64,000 bases of DNA, from contig NZ_JAELTI010000008.1 in the NCBI RefSeq assembly GCF_016428755.1, positions 27,747 to 91,746 of the forward strand. The letters run 5' to 3'. The notes beneath the pieces were generated by a model, which was not told where the DNA came from, did not search any database, and saw only the letters and a list, made by a program, of their open reading frames with translations. Below, piece after piece: positions 33,235-42,260 of the stretch. Every line of letters begins with the position of its first letter. Position 1 is the first letter of the stretch. Source of the stretch: Allobosea sp. ASV33. GTDB taxonomy: Bacteria > Pseudomonadota > Alphaproteobacteria > Rhizobiales > Beijerinckiaceae. The translations under genes were made by a program, and so were the position numbers.

Positions 33235-34506
33235 ATGTCTGCAGGAATCGAGACCAAATCCATCGTCCGGCGCACGCTTGGCAAGCTGGCGCTGACGCTG
33301 TTTGCCGCCGCGACGGCCTTCGCCGCGCCGGCAAAGGCGGAAGACCTCACGCTGTGGAGCTGGCGCCAGGAGGACAAGGCCGCCTATGCCAAGTTCATCG
33401 CCGCCTTCCGCAAGCAGCATCCCGACATCAACGTGAAGTTCGAGGCCTTCGAGGCCGCGAACTACAACACGGTTCTGTCGACCGCGCTTGCCGGCGGCAC
33501 GGGGCCGGACATCGTCCAGGTGCGCGCCTATGGCACGCTCGGCGTCGGCAAGCCGGATTATCTGGTGCCGCTCGACAAGACGATGGTGCCGGAATTCGCG
33601 AACTTCCCGGATTCGGCGATCGCGGCCGAGACGATGCGGGCCGACGGCAAGCTCTATGCCGTGCCGCTCGCTTCGCAGACCATGCTGATCATCTACAACA
33701 AGGAGCTGTTCGAGAAGGCGGGCGTCACGCCGCCCAACACCTGGGACGAGCTCGTCGGCGTCTCCAAGACGCTGAAGGAGAAGGGCATCAATCCGTTTGG
33801 GAACGGCACGGCGACGGCCTGGCAGAACGAGACCATCGTCGGCTCGCTGCTCTCCTCGCTGATCGGCAAGCAGTTCGAGCAGGACGTGATGGCCGGCAAG
33901 GCCGATTTCACAGATGCCCGCTTCGTCGGTGCCCTGACCAAGCTCAACGAGATAAAGGATTATTTCGCGCCGAACTTCTCGGGCGTCGACTATGCGGCCT
34001 CGCAGCAGCTCTTCGCCGCCGGCCGCGCCGCGATGTTCGCGGGCGGCTCCTTCGAGATCGCCAACTTCCTGCGCCAGAACCCCAAGCTGAAGCTCGGCCT
34101 CTTCCCCTCGCCCGTCGCCAAGGCCGGCGACCAGCGGCTGGTCGCGCTCTATTATGACGGCGGCTTCGCCATCAACGCGGCCTCGAAGAACAAGGACGCG
34201 GCGCTGAAGTTCCTGCGCTTCCTCGGCACGCCCGAATTCGGCACGGCTTTCTCGAACGACCTGCAGAACATCTCGCCGATCAAGGGCGTGGCCTTCGAGA
34301 ACCCGCTGCTGAAGGAAGTCGCGACGCTGAACCAGAGCGCGATGCCCTACATCATGCTGGTCAATTTCCGTTACCAGGAGCCGACCGGCTCGGTGCTGCT
34401 GCAGTCGGGCGTGCAGAAGATGCTCGCCGGCAAGGCGACCCCGGCCGAAATCGGCGCCGAGATCACCAAGGGCATCGCGACCTACTACGCGCCCTTCAAG
34501 AAGTAG
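33235..34506 (+). CDS. Sugar ABC transporter substrate-binding protein (family 1)
   Basis: The 423-residue periplasmic protein has a signal peptide (LALTLFAAATAFAAPAKA) and an SBP_bac_1 fold (LTLWSWRQEDKAAYAKF). GGGAG lies 8 bases before ATG 33235; GTG 33229 would add two residues. The neighbours NanE and a BadF-type kinase point to an N-acetyl amino sugar as ligand. A hairpin, GCCGCC-ATAA-GGCGGC, sits between the PP2C gene and this one. Its permeases follow after an inverted-repeat element. Confidence 0.88.
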   Translation: MSAGIETKSIVRRTLGKLALTLFAAATAFAAPAKAEDLTLWSWRQEDKAAYAKFIAAFRKQHPDINVKFEAFEAANYNTVLSTALAGGTGPDIVQVRAYGTLGVGKPDYLVPLDKTMVPEFANFPDSAIAAETMRADGKLYAVPLASQTMLIIYNKELFEKAGVTPPNTWDELVGVSKTLKEKGINPFGNGTATAWQNETIVGSLLSSLIGKQFEQDVMAGKADFTDARFVGALTKLNEIKDYFAPNFSGVDYAASQQLFAAGRAAMFAGGSFEIANFLRQNPKLKLGLFPSPVAKAGDQRLVALYYDGGFAINAASKNKDAALKFLRFLGTPEFGTAFSNDLQNISPIKGVAFENPLLKEVATLNQSAMPYIMLVNFRYQEPTGSVLLQSGVQKMLAGKATPAEIGAEITKGIATYYAPFKK

Positions 34507-34540
34507 ATCCCGGCGCGTTGATGTAACGCGAACCCGCGCC

Positions 34541-34633
34541 GTCATTCCGGACAAGCGGCGAAGCTGCGCCGATCCGGGATCCATCGTCGGGCGCGCAGCC
34601 TTACGATGGATCCCGGGGCAGGCCCGGGATGAC
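34541..34633. repeat. Interspersed inverted-repeat element, copy R5
   Basis: This 93-base copy is nearly identical to those at 3886 and 46061. It lies in the gap between the binding-protein gene and the first permease gene of the sugar ABC operon. Confidence 0.85.
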
Positions 34634-34697
34634 GTTGTGTTTCCGCAGCAGGTTGGCCGCCGCTTGTCTCCCCGGCGCATTCCGAAAGCCAGAGCCG

Positions 34698-35630
34698 ATG
34701 CAGACGGACTACAAGAACCGCGAGAGACGCCGCCGCGCGGCCTGGATCGCCTTCCTGATCCTGCCGCCGCTGGCGATGATGCTGACTTTCGTGGTCTGGC
34801 CTCTGCTCTCGGCGCTCAGCTCCGCCTTCTATCGCTGGGACGGCATGGCGCGGGGCGATTTCATCGGCCTGAAGAACTTCGCCGACGTCCTGGTGGGCGA
34901 TCATTTCGCCGCGCTGACCTGGCGGGCCTTCCGCCATAACCTCTTCGTCTTCTTCGCGCTTTTCGTGGTGCAGAACAGCGTCGGCTTCCTGCTCGCCTGG
35001 TTCATCTATCGCGAGCCCTTCGGCTTCCGCTTCCACCGCGTCGCGATCTTCATGCCGGTCATCCTGTCGACCGTTCTGGTCGGCTTCCTCTGGAAGCTGT
35101 TCCTCGATCCGAATTTCGGGCTGGTGAACCAATTGCTCGACATGACCGGGCTGGGCAGCTGGCGCCAGCCCTGGCTCGGCCAGGAGATGACGGCGCTGCC
35201 GGCGCTCGTGCTCGCCAATGCCTGGCACTGGGTCGGCTTTCCCGCGCTGGTCTATCTCGCCGGCATGCAGCGCATCCCCCGCGAGATCCTCGAAGCCGCC
35301 AAGCTCGACGGCTGCAATGGCTGGCAGATGCTGACCCGCGTGGTCTGGCCGCTGGTCACGCCCTCGACCACGATCACGCTGACGCTGCTCTTCATCGGCG
35401 CGTTCAACTGGTTCGAGCTGCCCTACATCATGGCGGGGCTGGACGGCTCGCCTTATGGCTCGACCGACGTGCTCGGCCTGTATTTCTACCGCACCGCCTT
35501 CGGCAACCAGAGCGCCGGCATCCAGGATTTCGGCCACGGCAATGCGCTGGCCGTGCTGATGTTCCTGTTCATCGCGGCGGTCGCGACCGTGATCACCCAA
35601 TATCTGCGCAAGCGGGAGATCGCGCTGTGA
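34698..35630 (+). CDS. Sugar ABC transporter permease (MalF type)
   Basis: The 310-residue protein has six predicted membrane segments. It begins with a basic segment (NRERRRRAAWIAFLILPP), and the EAA loop reads EILEAAKLDGCNGWQMLTRV. The start at 34698 gives the normal family length; the open frame begins 69 bases earlier in repeat DNA. The stop overlaps the GTG start of the partner permease. Confidence 0.9.
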   Translation: MQTDYKNRERRRRAAWIAFLILPPLAMMLTFVVWPLLSALSSAFYRWDGMARGDFIGLKNFADVLVGDHFAALTWRAFRHNLFVFFALFVVQNSVGFLLAWFIYREPFGFRFHRVAIFMPVILSTVLVGFLWKLFLDPNFGLVNQLLDMTGLGSWRQPWLGQEMTALPALVLANAWHWVGFPALVYLAGMQRIPREILEAAKLDGCNGWQMLTRVVWPLVTPSTTITLTLLFIGAFNWFELPYIMAGLDGSPYGSTDVLGLYFYRTAFGNQSAGIQDFGHGNALAVLMFLFIAAVATVITQYLRKREIAL

Positions 35631-36484
35631 CCTCCCATGCCGCAACCAACGACCCGCTCTTCCCGCGCAGCAGCGCCGGCAGTTTGATCGCTGCCGCGCT
35701 GCTGATCGGCAACACCGTGCTGATGCTCTATCCGATCGTCATCATGGTCTTCTCGGCCTTCAAGACGACGGCCGAGATCTTCGACGCGCCCTTCGCCCTG
35801 CCTGACTTCACCTATGTCGAGAATTTCGCGCGGATCTGGGTCGAAACCAGCCTGCCCGGCTATTTCGTAAACTCCGTCGTCATAACCGGCACCTCGATTC
35901 TGCTGACGCTGATCCTCGGCACGATGGGCGCCTATGGCCTGGCGCGCTACTCATTCCCCGGCAACTCCGCGATCTTCATGTTCTTCCTGGCCGGACTGAT
36001 GCTGCCGCTGAAGCTCGCGGTGATCCCGCTCTTCCTGCAGATGCGCGATTTCGGTTTGCTCGATACAAGGCTCGGCTTGATCCTGATCTACACGGCGATG
36101 GGCCTGCCCTCGACGATCTTCATCATGACCGGCTTCCTGCGCACCTTGCCGGTGGAGCTGGAAGAAGCCGCCCGCATCGACGGCGCCTCGGAACCCCGCA
36201 TCATGTTCTCGATCATGCTGCCGCTCTCGATCCCGCCGATGGTGATCGCCGCGATTCAGAACGCCGTGCCGACCTGGAACGACTTCTTCTTCCCGCTGGT
36301 GTTCATCCAGACCGATGCTCGCAAGACCCTGCCGCAGGGCCTTTCGGTCTTCATGGGCGAATACACCACGGACTGGGGCATGCTCTTCGCCGGCCTCACC
36401 ATCGCGGCGCTGCCGCTGACCATCGTCTACATCCTGATGTCCAGACAGTTCATCCGCGGCATGACCGCCGGAGCGGTGAAGTGA
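35627..36484 (+). CDS. Sugar ABC transporter permease (MalG type)
   Basis: The 285-residue partner permease has six hydrophobic segments, and the EAA loop reads ELEEAARIDGASEPRIMFSI. It starts at GTG 35627 within the upstream stop (GTGA) and ends with a GTGA overlap into nanE. No ATPase gene is present in the operon; a shared UgpC/MsmK-type ATPase encoded elsewhere is expected. Confidence 0.9.
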   Translation: MTSHAATNDPLFPRSSAGSLIAAALLIGNTVLMLYPIVIMVFSAFKTTAEIFDAPFALPDFTYVENFARIWVETSLPGYFVNSVVITGTSILLTLILGTMGAYGLARYSFPGNSAIFMFFLAGLMLPLKLAVIPLFLQMRDFGLLDTRLGLILIYTAMGLPSTIFIMTGFLRTLPVELEEAARIDGASEPRIMFSIMLPLSIPPMVIAAIQNAVPTWNDFFFPLVFIQTDARKTLPQGLSVFMGEYTTDWGMLFAGLTIAALPLTIVYILMSRQFIRGMTAGAVK

Positions 36485-37170
36485 CAGCGCCCGCCGAAGC
36501 CTTGATCCCACCGCGCAGCCTCGCCGTTTCCTGTCAGGCACGGGCCGACAATCCCCTGCACGGGCCGGCCTTCATGGCGGCGATGGCACAGGCGGCCGAG
36601 CAGGGCGGCGCGCTCGCCTTGCGCGCCAATGGCCCCGCCGACATTGCCGCGATCCGGGCGGTCAGTCGCCTGCCGATCATCGGCATCCTCAAGCGCTGGG
36701 ACGACCGCTTCCCGGTCTATATCACACCGGACTTCGCCAGCGCCGAAGCGATCGCCGCGGCCGGCGCCGACATCATCGCGCTCGACGCTACCGACAGGCC
36801 CCGCGACGGTGAGCCGCTGGACCGGCTGATCGCGCGCATCCGCGACGAGCTGGGCAAGCCGGTCTTCGCCGATTGCGCGACGCTGGAGGACGGCGTGCGC
36901 GCCGCCGCGCTCGGCGCGAGCTATATCGCGACGACCCTCTCCGGCTATACGCCCGAGACGGAAGCGCGGAAGGCCCTCGGCCCCGACATCGCCCTGATCG
37001 AGGCTCTCGCCAAGACGGTGTCCGTGCCGATCATCGCCGAAGGGCGCGTCGAGCAGCCGGAGCAACTGGAGTTGGCCTTCGCCGCCGGCGCGCATGCCGT
37101 CGTCGTCGGCACGGCGATCACCAATCCCCGCGAGATCACCCGCCGCTTCGCCCGCCATGCCGGCGCCTGA
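36481..37170 (+). CDS. nanE: N-acylglucosamine-6-phosphate 2-epimerase
   Basis: The 229-residue TIM-barrel protein has NanE motifs AVSCQARADNPLHGP, IIALDATDRPR, VFADCATLEDG, ATTLSGYTPE, IIAEGRVEQPEQ and VVVGTAITNPREIT. It interconverts ManNAc-6-P and GlcNAc-6-P, feeding sialic-acid or ManNAc-derived sugar into the NagA pathway encoded further along. The GTG start overlaps the permease stop. Its own end overlaps the kinase gene by 14 bases. Confidence 0.92.
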   Translation: MTAPAEALIPPRSLAVSCQARADNPLHGPAFMAAMAQAAEQGGALALRANGPADIAAIRAVSRLPIIGILKRWDDRFPVYITPDFASAEAIAAAGADIIALDATDRPRDGEPLDRLIARIRDELGKPVFADCATLEDGVRAAALGASYIATTLSGYTPETEARKALGPDIALIEALAKTVSVPIIAEGRVEQPEQLELAFAAGAHAVVVGTAITNPREITRRFARHAGA

Positions 37171-38095
37171 GGACAGGCTCGGCCTCGGCATCGAGACGGG
37201 CGGCACCGGCTCGCGCTGGTGCCTGTCCGCCTCCTCGGGTGCGATCTTCGCGCGCGGCGAAATGGAGCCGATGACCGGCCATGTCTTCACGCAGGCTGAG
37301 CGTGAACGGGTTACCGGCGTCTTCGCACGATTGGCCGGAGAGCTTGGGAATATCGGGCGACCGGCTGCGATCGTCGCAGGCGTCACCGGACTGGGACCGG
37401 AAAGTGCCGCAAGAGGCGTCTTCTCCGAAATCCTGGCGACAGCTTTTGCCTGCCCCGAGGCAAAAATCCTCGTCGTCGACGACATGTGGCTGGGCTATCG
37501 CGCCCGCTTCGCGCCGGGCGAAGGCATCATCGTCTATTCCGGGACGGGCTCGATCGGCTACCACCTCGGCACCGACGGCGAGATCATCCGTGCCGGTGGG
37601 CGCGGCGTCCTCATCGACGATGGCGGCTCCGCCGCCTGGATCGCGGCCGAGGCCTTGCGCCGATTGCTGCGCCGCGAGGACGAGGCTCCCGGCTCCGGCT
37701 GGGAGAGTCCGCTCGGCCGCGCTCTCGCAGAGGCGCTCGGAGGAGCCTCCTGGGATGCCGTGCGCACCCATGTTTATGGCGGCGACCGCGGCAGCCTCGG
37801 CCTGCTCGCCCGCGCGGTCGCGACGGCGGGAGACGCTGACGACCCGACAGCCGCAGAAATCTTCATCCAAGCCGGCGAGGAACTGGCACGACTCGCGCTG
37901 GCGCTAAGGGCACGTGTCGGCGCCAAGCCCGTGGCCCTATGCGGACGCGCCGCGACCTTGTCGCCGCTGATCGCCCAGCGCTTCCAGGCGCTCGCGGCGC
38001 CGCCGGTGACATTGGACGAAGCGCAGGTCGATGTGCGCGCCTGCGCCGCGAGCTTGGCGTGCGATTTGGCCCGATCGGACGAAAACCGGCTTTGA
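37157..38095 (+). CDS. BadF/BcrA-type sugar kinase (amino-sugar kinase)
   Basis: The 312-residue ASKHA ATPase has the phosphate-1 loop GIETGGTGSRWCLS, YSGTGSIGYHL and GGRGVLIDDGGSAAW. The BadF/BcrA family includes N-acetylglucosamine kinases and the clostridial MurNAc/GlcNAc kinase MurK. Next to NanE, phosphorylation of GlcNAc, ManNAc or MurNAc is likely. The start at 37157 lies inside nanE; the open frame begins earlier without support. Two such kinases occur in this window. Confidence 0.8.
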   Translation: MPAPEDRLGLGIETGGTGSRWCLSASSGAIFARGEMEPMTGHVFTQAERERVTGVFARLAGELGNIGRPAAIVAGVTGLGPESAARGVFSEILATAFACPEAKILVVDDMWLGYRARFAPGEGIIVYSGTGSIGYHLGTDGEIIRAGGRGVLIDDGGSAAWIAAEALRRLLRREDEAPGSGWESPLGRALAEALGGASWDAVRTHVYGGDRGSLGLLARAVATAGDADDPTAAEIFIQAGEELARLALALRARVGAKPVALCGRAATLSPLIAQRFQALAAPPVTLDEAQVDVRACAASLACDLARSDENRL

Positions 38096-38125
38096 GAGCA
38101 TCCTGATTATTCTCCGAACCTCGGT

Positions 38126-38218
38126 GTCATCCAGGGCTTGCCCCGGGATCCATCGGAGGGCTCGGAGCTCTACGATGGATCCCGGATCGGCGCTGCTGCG
38201 CCGCTTGTCCGGGATGAC
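38126..38218. repeat. Interspersed inverted-repeat element, copy R6
   Basis: This 93-base copy starts GTCATCCAGGGCTTGCC and ends GCTTGTCCGGGATGAC, so it is in the opposite orientation to R1, R5 and R7. It lies between the kinase gene and the histidine phosphatase gene. Confidence 0.85.
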
Positions 38219-38259
38219 GACGTCGTTGTGCAGGTGATCAGCAGTCAGGAACGACAAGC

Positions 38260-38859
38260 ATGCCGACCGTCTATTTCGTCACCCACCCGGAAGTCGTCGT
38301 CGATCCGCAGGTCCCGGTGCCGGATTGGGGGCTCTCCGCCATCGGCTGGACGCGCATCGAGGCCTTCTGCCAGCGACCGGAGCTGGCTGGTGTGACCGAT
38401 GTCTTCACCAGCAACGAGCGCAAGGCGATGGATTGCGCCGAAGCGTTCCAGCGCGCTCGCGGCCTGCCTTTCACGGCGCGCGAGGACCTGCGCGAGAACG
38501 ACCGATCGGCCACCGGCTATGTCGCGCCGCCGCGCTTCTGGGAGATCGTCGACCAGTTCTTCGGACAGCCGGATACCAGCATCCTCGGCTGGGAGACGGC
38601 GCGAGCTGCGCAGGCGCGGATCAAGGCCGGCGTCGCGGCCTGCATCGCCGCGAGACGCGGCACGGGCGACCTCGTGATCTTCGCCCATGGCGGCGTCGGC
38701 ACCTTGCTGCTCAGCGACCTCTTGGGCGAGCCAATCTCGCGCAAACACGGCCAGCCCATCGCGGGAGGCGGCTGCTATTTCGCCTTCGACATGGAAAGCT
38801 GGACCCTGTGCCATGGCTGGCACGACATCGTCCCTGAAGGGGCACGGACGACACCTTGA
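38260..38859 (+). CDS. Histidine phosphatase superfamily protein, variant motif
   Basis: The 199-residue protein fits the phosphoglycerate-mutase-like fold. Its N-terminus is YFVTHPEVVVDPQ, where the usual RHG motif reads THP: the catalytic His is kept but the Arg is replaced by Thr. The second His is in FAHGGVGTLLL, and the acid region is LRENDRS. The rest of the fold looks intact, so this is probably a functional divergent subgroup rather than a relic. The substrate is unknown. It follows the amino-sugar operon after a repeat element, so operon membership is uncertain. Confidence 0.75.
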   Translation: MPTVYFVTHPEVVVDPQVPVPDWGLSAIGWTRIEAFCQRPELAGVTDVFTSNERKAMDCAEAFQRARGLPFTAREDLRENDRSATGYVAPPRFWEIVDQFFGQPDTSILGWETARAAQARIKAGVAACIAARRGTGDLVIFAHGGVGTLLLSDLLGEPISRKHGQPIAGGGCYFAFDMESWTLCHGWHDIVPEGARTTP

Positions 38860-38867
38860 CCTGACCG

Positions 38868-39740
38868 TTAGCCCCGCGTCCGCACCCGCGAGAGCGCTCC
38901 GGCGATCGCGTCGCTCTTCACATGGCTCAGCCGCCGCCGGACATCCGGCGCGAGCCAGGCTTCCATCGCCGAGGACAGGCCGCCGATCAGCGCCACCCGC
39001 GGCACATCGCGCTCGAACAGCGTGCGCACCATCGCGTCGATCATCGCGGCGGCGTTCTGCATGATCATACGGGCATGGGAATCGCCGAGATCGGCATGGC
39101 GCAGCACGAGCGGCGCCAGCGTCGCGTAGTCGGTGGCATGAGCCTTGTCCATCCAGGCGACGACCTCGAACGGATCGGCCTCGAACCGCGCCAGCACGTC
39201 TCGCGTGAAGCGCGTCGCGGGCTCGCGCCCGTCATGGGCACGCAGCGAGACGCGGATGGCGGCGAGGCCGAGATCGGCGCCGCTGCCCTCGTCGCCGATC
39301 GGAAAGCCATAACCGCCGATCCGGAGCTCCTCGCCATTCAGCCGGGCAAGCCCGATCGAGCCGGTGCCGATGATGACGATGCCGCCATCCTCGCCGTCAT
39401 GCGCGCCGAGGCAGGCGGCAAGTCCGTCGCTCTCGAACACGGTTTGCGCGAAGGGCGAATCCCAGGCGGCAAGGTCCTCGCGGATGCCCTTGCGCCCGAT
39501 GCCCGCGAGGCAGATGCCGGCATGGACACGCGCGAAATCGGCCTCGCTCAACCCGGCTTCGGCGATCGCACCGCGCGCCGCCTGCATCACGGACGCGAGC
39601 GAGGTTTCGAGCCCGAGCCGGAGCGAAGCCGGGCCGGCAATGCCGGAGCCCAGCACTTCGCCGGCCGCTGTTTCGAGGCGGCAGCGGCAGCCGGTGCCGC
39701 CACCATCGACGCCGAGATAGAGATCGGCGGGCGTGCTCAT
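38868..39740 (-). CDS. BadF/BcrA-type kinase (GlcNAc/MurNAc kinase-like)
   Basis: The 290-residue ASKHA kinase has LGVDGGGTGCRCRL, IIGTGSIGLARL, GGYGFPIGDEGSGADLG and ALIGGLSSAM. These resemble N-acetylglucosamine kinase and clostridial MurK of the same family. It is last in the peptide-SBP/OppBC/GNAT/MurA operon and overlaps murA by 4 bases. The likely role is to phosphorylate an amino sugar freed from imported muropeptides. The two kinases of the window are only distantly alike. Confidence 0.85.
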   Translation of the reverse strand: MSTPADLYLGVDGGGTGCRCRLETAAGEVLGSGIAGPASLRLGLETSLASVMQAARGAIAEAGLSEADFARVHAGICLAGIGRKGIREDLAAWDSPFAQTVFESDGLAACLGAHDGEDGGIVIIGTGSIGLARLNGEELRIGGYGFPIGDEGSGADLGLAAIRVSLRAHDGREPATRFTRDVLARFEADPFEVVAWMDKAHATDYATLAPLVLRHADLGDSHARMIMQNAAAMIDAMVRTLFERDVPRVALIGGLSSAMEAWLAPDVRRRLSHVKSDAIAGALSRVRTRG

Positions 39741-40996
39741 GCCGGGACCCGCTCGATATCGGCGCCGCAGCGCTTGAGCTTGCGGTCGAGCGCCTCATAG
39801 CCGCGATCGAGATGGTAGATGCGGCTGACCACGGTCTCGCCCTCGGCGACGAGGCCGGCGAGCACGAGGCTGACCGAGGCGCGCAGGTCCGTCGCCATCA
39901 CCGGCGCCGCCTTCAGGCTGGCGACGCCGCGCACGGTCGCGCTGGTGCCCTTCAGCGTGATGTCGGCGCCGAGCCGGACCAGCTCCGGCACATGCATGAA
40001 GCGGTTCTCGAACACCGTCTCGCGGATCAGGGAGGTGCCGTCCGCCACGCTCATCAGCGCCATGAACTGCGCCTGGAGGTCGGTCGAGAAGCCGGGATAG
40101 GCCTGGGTCATGATGTCGATGCCGGTGAGCCGGCCGGGGCGCGTCACCATCAGCCCGCGATCGCTCGGCCAAAGCCTGACGCCGGCCGCCTCCAACGCCT
40201 CGCCGACCGCCGCGAGATGCTCCAGCCTTGCGCCGACCAGCTCGAGCTCGCCGCCGGTGATCGCGGCGGCGACCGCATAGGTGCCGGCCTCGATCCGGTC
40301 CGCGACGATCTCGTGGGTCGCGGGCGAGAGGCTCTGCGCGCCCTGGACCAGCAGGCGGTGGCTGCCGATGCCCTCGATCCTGACGCCCATCGCCGTGAGG
40401 CAACGCGCGAGATCGAGCACCTCCGGCTCCTTGGCGGCGTTGACGATCTCGGTCTCGCCCTTGGCGAGGCTCGCCGCCAGGAGCGCGGTCTCGGTCGCGC
40501 CCACCGAGGAGAACGGGAAGACGATCCGTGCGCCGGTCAGGCCTCGCGGCGCCTTGGCCTCGATATAGCCGCCGGCCACGGTGATTTCCGCACCGAGCGC
40601 TTCGAGGGCTTTGATATGAAGGTCGACTGGCCGCGCCCCGATCGCGCAGCCACCCGGCAGCGAGACGCGCGCCTGGCCGAAGCGCGCCACCAGCGGCCCG
40701 AGCACGAGGATGGTCGCGCGCATCTTGCGGACGATGTCGTAGCTCGCCTCGCGCGGCCCGGCCTGCGCGGCATCGAGCGTCAACGCATCGGCGGCCCGGC
40801 CCGAGAACGTCACGCCATAGCCTTCGAGCAGGGCTTGCATCGTCTGGATGTCGACGACATCCGGCAGGTTGCGCAGGGTCAACGGCTTGTCGGAAAGCAG
40901 CGCCGCGGCGAAGGCCGGCAGCGCCGCGTTCTTGGCGCCGCGGATATCGACCGTGCCGGACAACCTCTGGCCGCCGCGGATCAGGAGTTTGTCCAT
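39737..40996 (-). CDS. murA: UDP-N-acetylglucosamine 1-carboxyvinyltransferase
   Basis: The 419-residue EPT-fold enzyme adds enolpyruvate to UDP-GlcNAc, the first committed step of peptidoglycan synthesis. The motifs are complete: Lys22 in RGAKNAALP, active-site Cys117 in LPGGCAIGARPVDLH, and DRIEAGTY. Cys117 is the residue attacked by fosfomycin in MurA. It overlaps the GNAT gene upstream by one base and the kinase downstream by four. A MurA inside an operon with peptide import and a sugar kinase is unusual; whether it is the only MurA of the cell cannot be seen here. Confidence 0.95.
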   Translation of the reverse strand: MDKLLIRGGQRLSGTVDIRGAKNAALPAFAAALLSDKPLTLRNLPDVVDIQTMQALLEGYGVTFSGRAADALTLDAAQAGPREASYDIVRKMRATILVLGPLVARFGQARVSLPGGCAIGARPVDLHIKALEALGAEITVAGGYIEAKAPRGLTGARIVFPFSSVGATETALLAASLAKGETEIVNAAKEPEVLDLARCLTAMGVRIEGIGSHRLLVQGAQSLSPATHEIVADRIEAGTYAVAAAITGGELELVGARLEHLAAVGEALEAAGVRLWPSDRGLMVTRPGRLTGIDIMTQAYPGFSTDLQAQFMALMSVADGTSLIRETVFENRFMHVPELVRLGADITLKGTSATVRGVASLKAAPVMATDLRASVSLVLAGLVAEGETVVSRIYHLDRGYEALDRKLKRCGADIERVPA

Positions 40997-41445
40997 CAGC
41001 CCTGTCTCCGTGCCGGAATCATCGGCTTCTCATAGCGCAGGAAGTGATGCTGCGCCCCAGCGAACTCCCGCTCGCAGTCATCAGCGACCTGCCAGCCGGC
41101 CCGCCCATAGAAGCGGCGCGCGCCCTCGTTGGCGGCGAAGACTTCGAGCGACCGGGCGCCATTCGCTTCCGCATAAGCGAGCAGCGCGGCGCCATGGCCT
41201 TGGCCGGTCTCGGCGGCGAAGAGCATGGCGATATGCCCGTCCTTGACCAGCAGCACGCCGCGCACGCCGTCCGCGTCGAGGACCGTGAGCTGCGACAGCT
41301 CGCGGACAAAGCGCGCTTCGAAATGCGCCTGGTCGAAGTCGAGCGCGGCGTCGCCGATGATCGGCCGGAAATGTGTGGCATAGGCCCGTGCCATCAGCGC
41401 GGCGGCCGGCGCGATATCGTTCGCGGCCGCCTTGCGGATGATCAC
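40996..41445 (-). CDS. GNAT family N-acetyltransferase
   Basis: The 149-residue GNAT has the acetyl-CoA motif GQGHGAALLAYAEANG and ARRFYGRAGWQ. GTG 41445 overlaps the OppC stop (GTGA), and the stop overlaps the murA start. Inside this operon the acceptor could be an amino sugar or a muropeptide amine; that is inference from context only. Confidence 0.85.
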   Translation of the reverse strand: MIIRKAAANDIAPAAALMARAYATHFRPIIGDAALDFDQAHFEARFVRELSQLTVLDADGVRGVLLVKDGHIAMLFAAETGQGHGAALLAYAEANGARSLEVFAANEGARRFYGRAGWQVADDCEREFAGAQHHFLRYEKPMIPARRQG

Positions 41446-42260
41446 GACTGGCCCCTGAGCCGCGGGTCGAGCTCGTCGCGCAGGGCGTCGCCGAGCAGGT
41501 TGAAGCCGAGCGAGAGCAAGAGAATGCCGAGCCCGGCGAAGATCGCGTTCCAGGGCGAGAGCAGCACGAAATTGCGCCCTTCCGCCAGCATCAAGCCGAG
41601 CGAGGGCGTCGGCGGCTGGGTGCCGAGGCCGAGGAAGGAAAGCGAGGCCTCGACCAGGATCGCCGCCGAGAGCAGGAGCGAGCTCTGCACCAGGATGACC
41701 GAGGCGAGATTAGGCAGGATATGGCGCAGCATGATCCTGAGATCGGTCGCGCCGATCGAGCGGATGCCGGCGACGAAATCACTCTCGACCAGAACCATGG
41801 CCGGCCCGCGGATCAGGCGCGCGAAGATCGGCACATAGACCACGGCGATGGCGATCGCGGCGCTCTCCGTGCGCGGCCCGAGCATGGCGATGATGCCGAT
41901 CGCCAGCAGCATCACCGGGAAGGCGAAGAGGATGTCCATCGCCCGCATGATGATGCGGTCCCACCAGCCGCGGTAGAAGGCGGCGAGCAGGCCGAGGCTG
42001 CCGCCGATCAGGAGCGCGAGCCCGACCGCGATGCCGCAGGCGATCAGTGCCGTGCGGTAGCCGTAGAGGATGCGCGAGAGGATATCGCGGCCGAGATGGT
42101 CGGTGCCGAGCCAATGCGCGAGGCTCGGCCCCTTCATCCGGGCGACGATGTCCTGTGCCAGTGGGTCATAGGGCGCGATCAGCGGCGCGCCAAGCGCGAG
42201 CGCCAACTGCAGGACGACGAAGATGCCGGCGACGATGGCGATGCGGCGGCTCTGGCTCAT
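41442..42260 (-). CDS. Peptide ABC transporter permease (DppC/OppC type)
   Basis: The 272-residue permease has an N-terminal membrane helix, the HWLGTDHLGRDILSRILYGY signature of DppC/OppC and a cytoplasmic coupling loop (DFVAGIRSIGATDLRIMLRH). It starts one base inside the OppB-like stop. It forms the channel with the next gene. No ATPase subunits are encoded here, so a shared peptide-ABC ATPase elsewhere must serve it. Confidence 0.9.
   Translation of the reverse strand: MSQSRRIAIVAGIFVVLQLALALGAPLIAPYDPLAQDIVARMKGPSLAHWLGTDHLGRDILSRILYGYRTALIACGIAVGLALLIGGSLGLLAAFYRGWWDRIIMRAMDILFAFPVMLLAIGIIAMLGPRTESAAIAIAVVYVPIFARLIRGPAMVLVESDFVAGIRSIGATDLRIMLRHILPNLASVILVQSSLLLSAAILVEASLSFLGLGTQPPTPSLGLMLAEGRNFVLLSPWNAIFAGLGILLLSLGFNLLGDALRDELDPRLRGQS

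Noticed and set aside
35627..36484. Missing ATPase gene in the sugar and peptide ABC operons taken as decay
   Set aside because: Shared UgpC/MsmK- or OppDF-type ATPases encoded elsewhere are common in rhizobia. All local subunits are intact.
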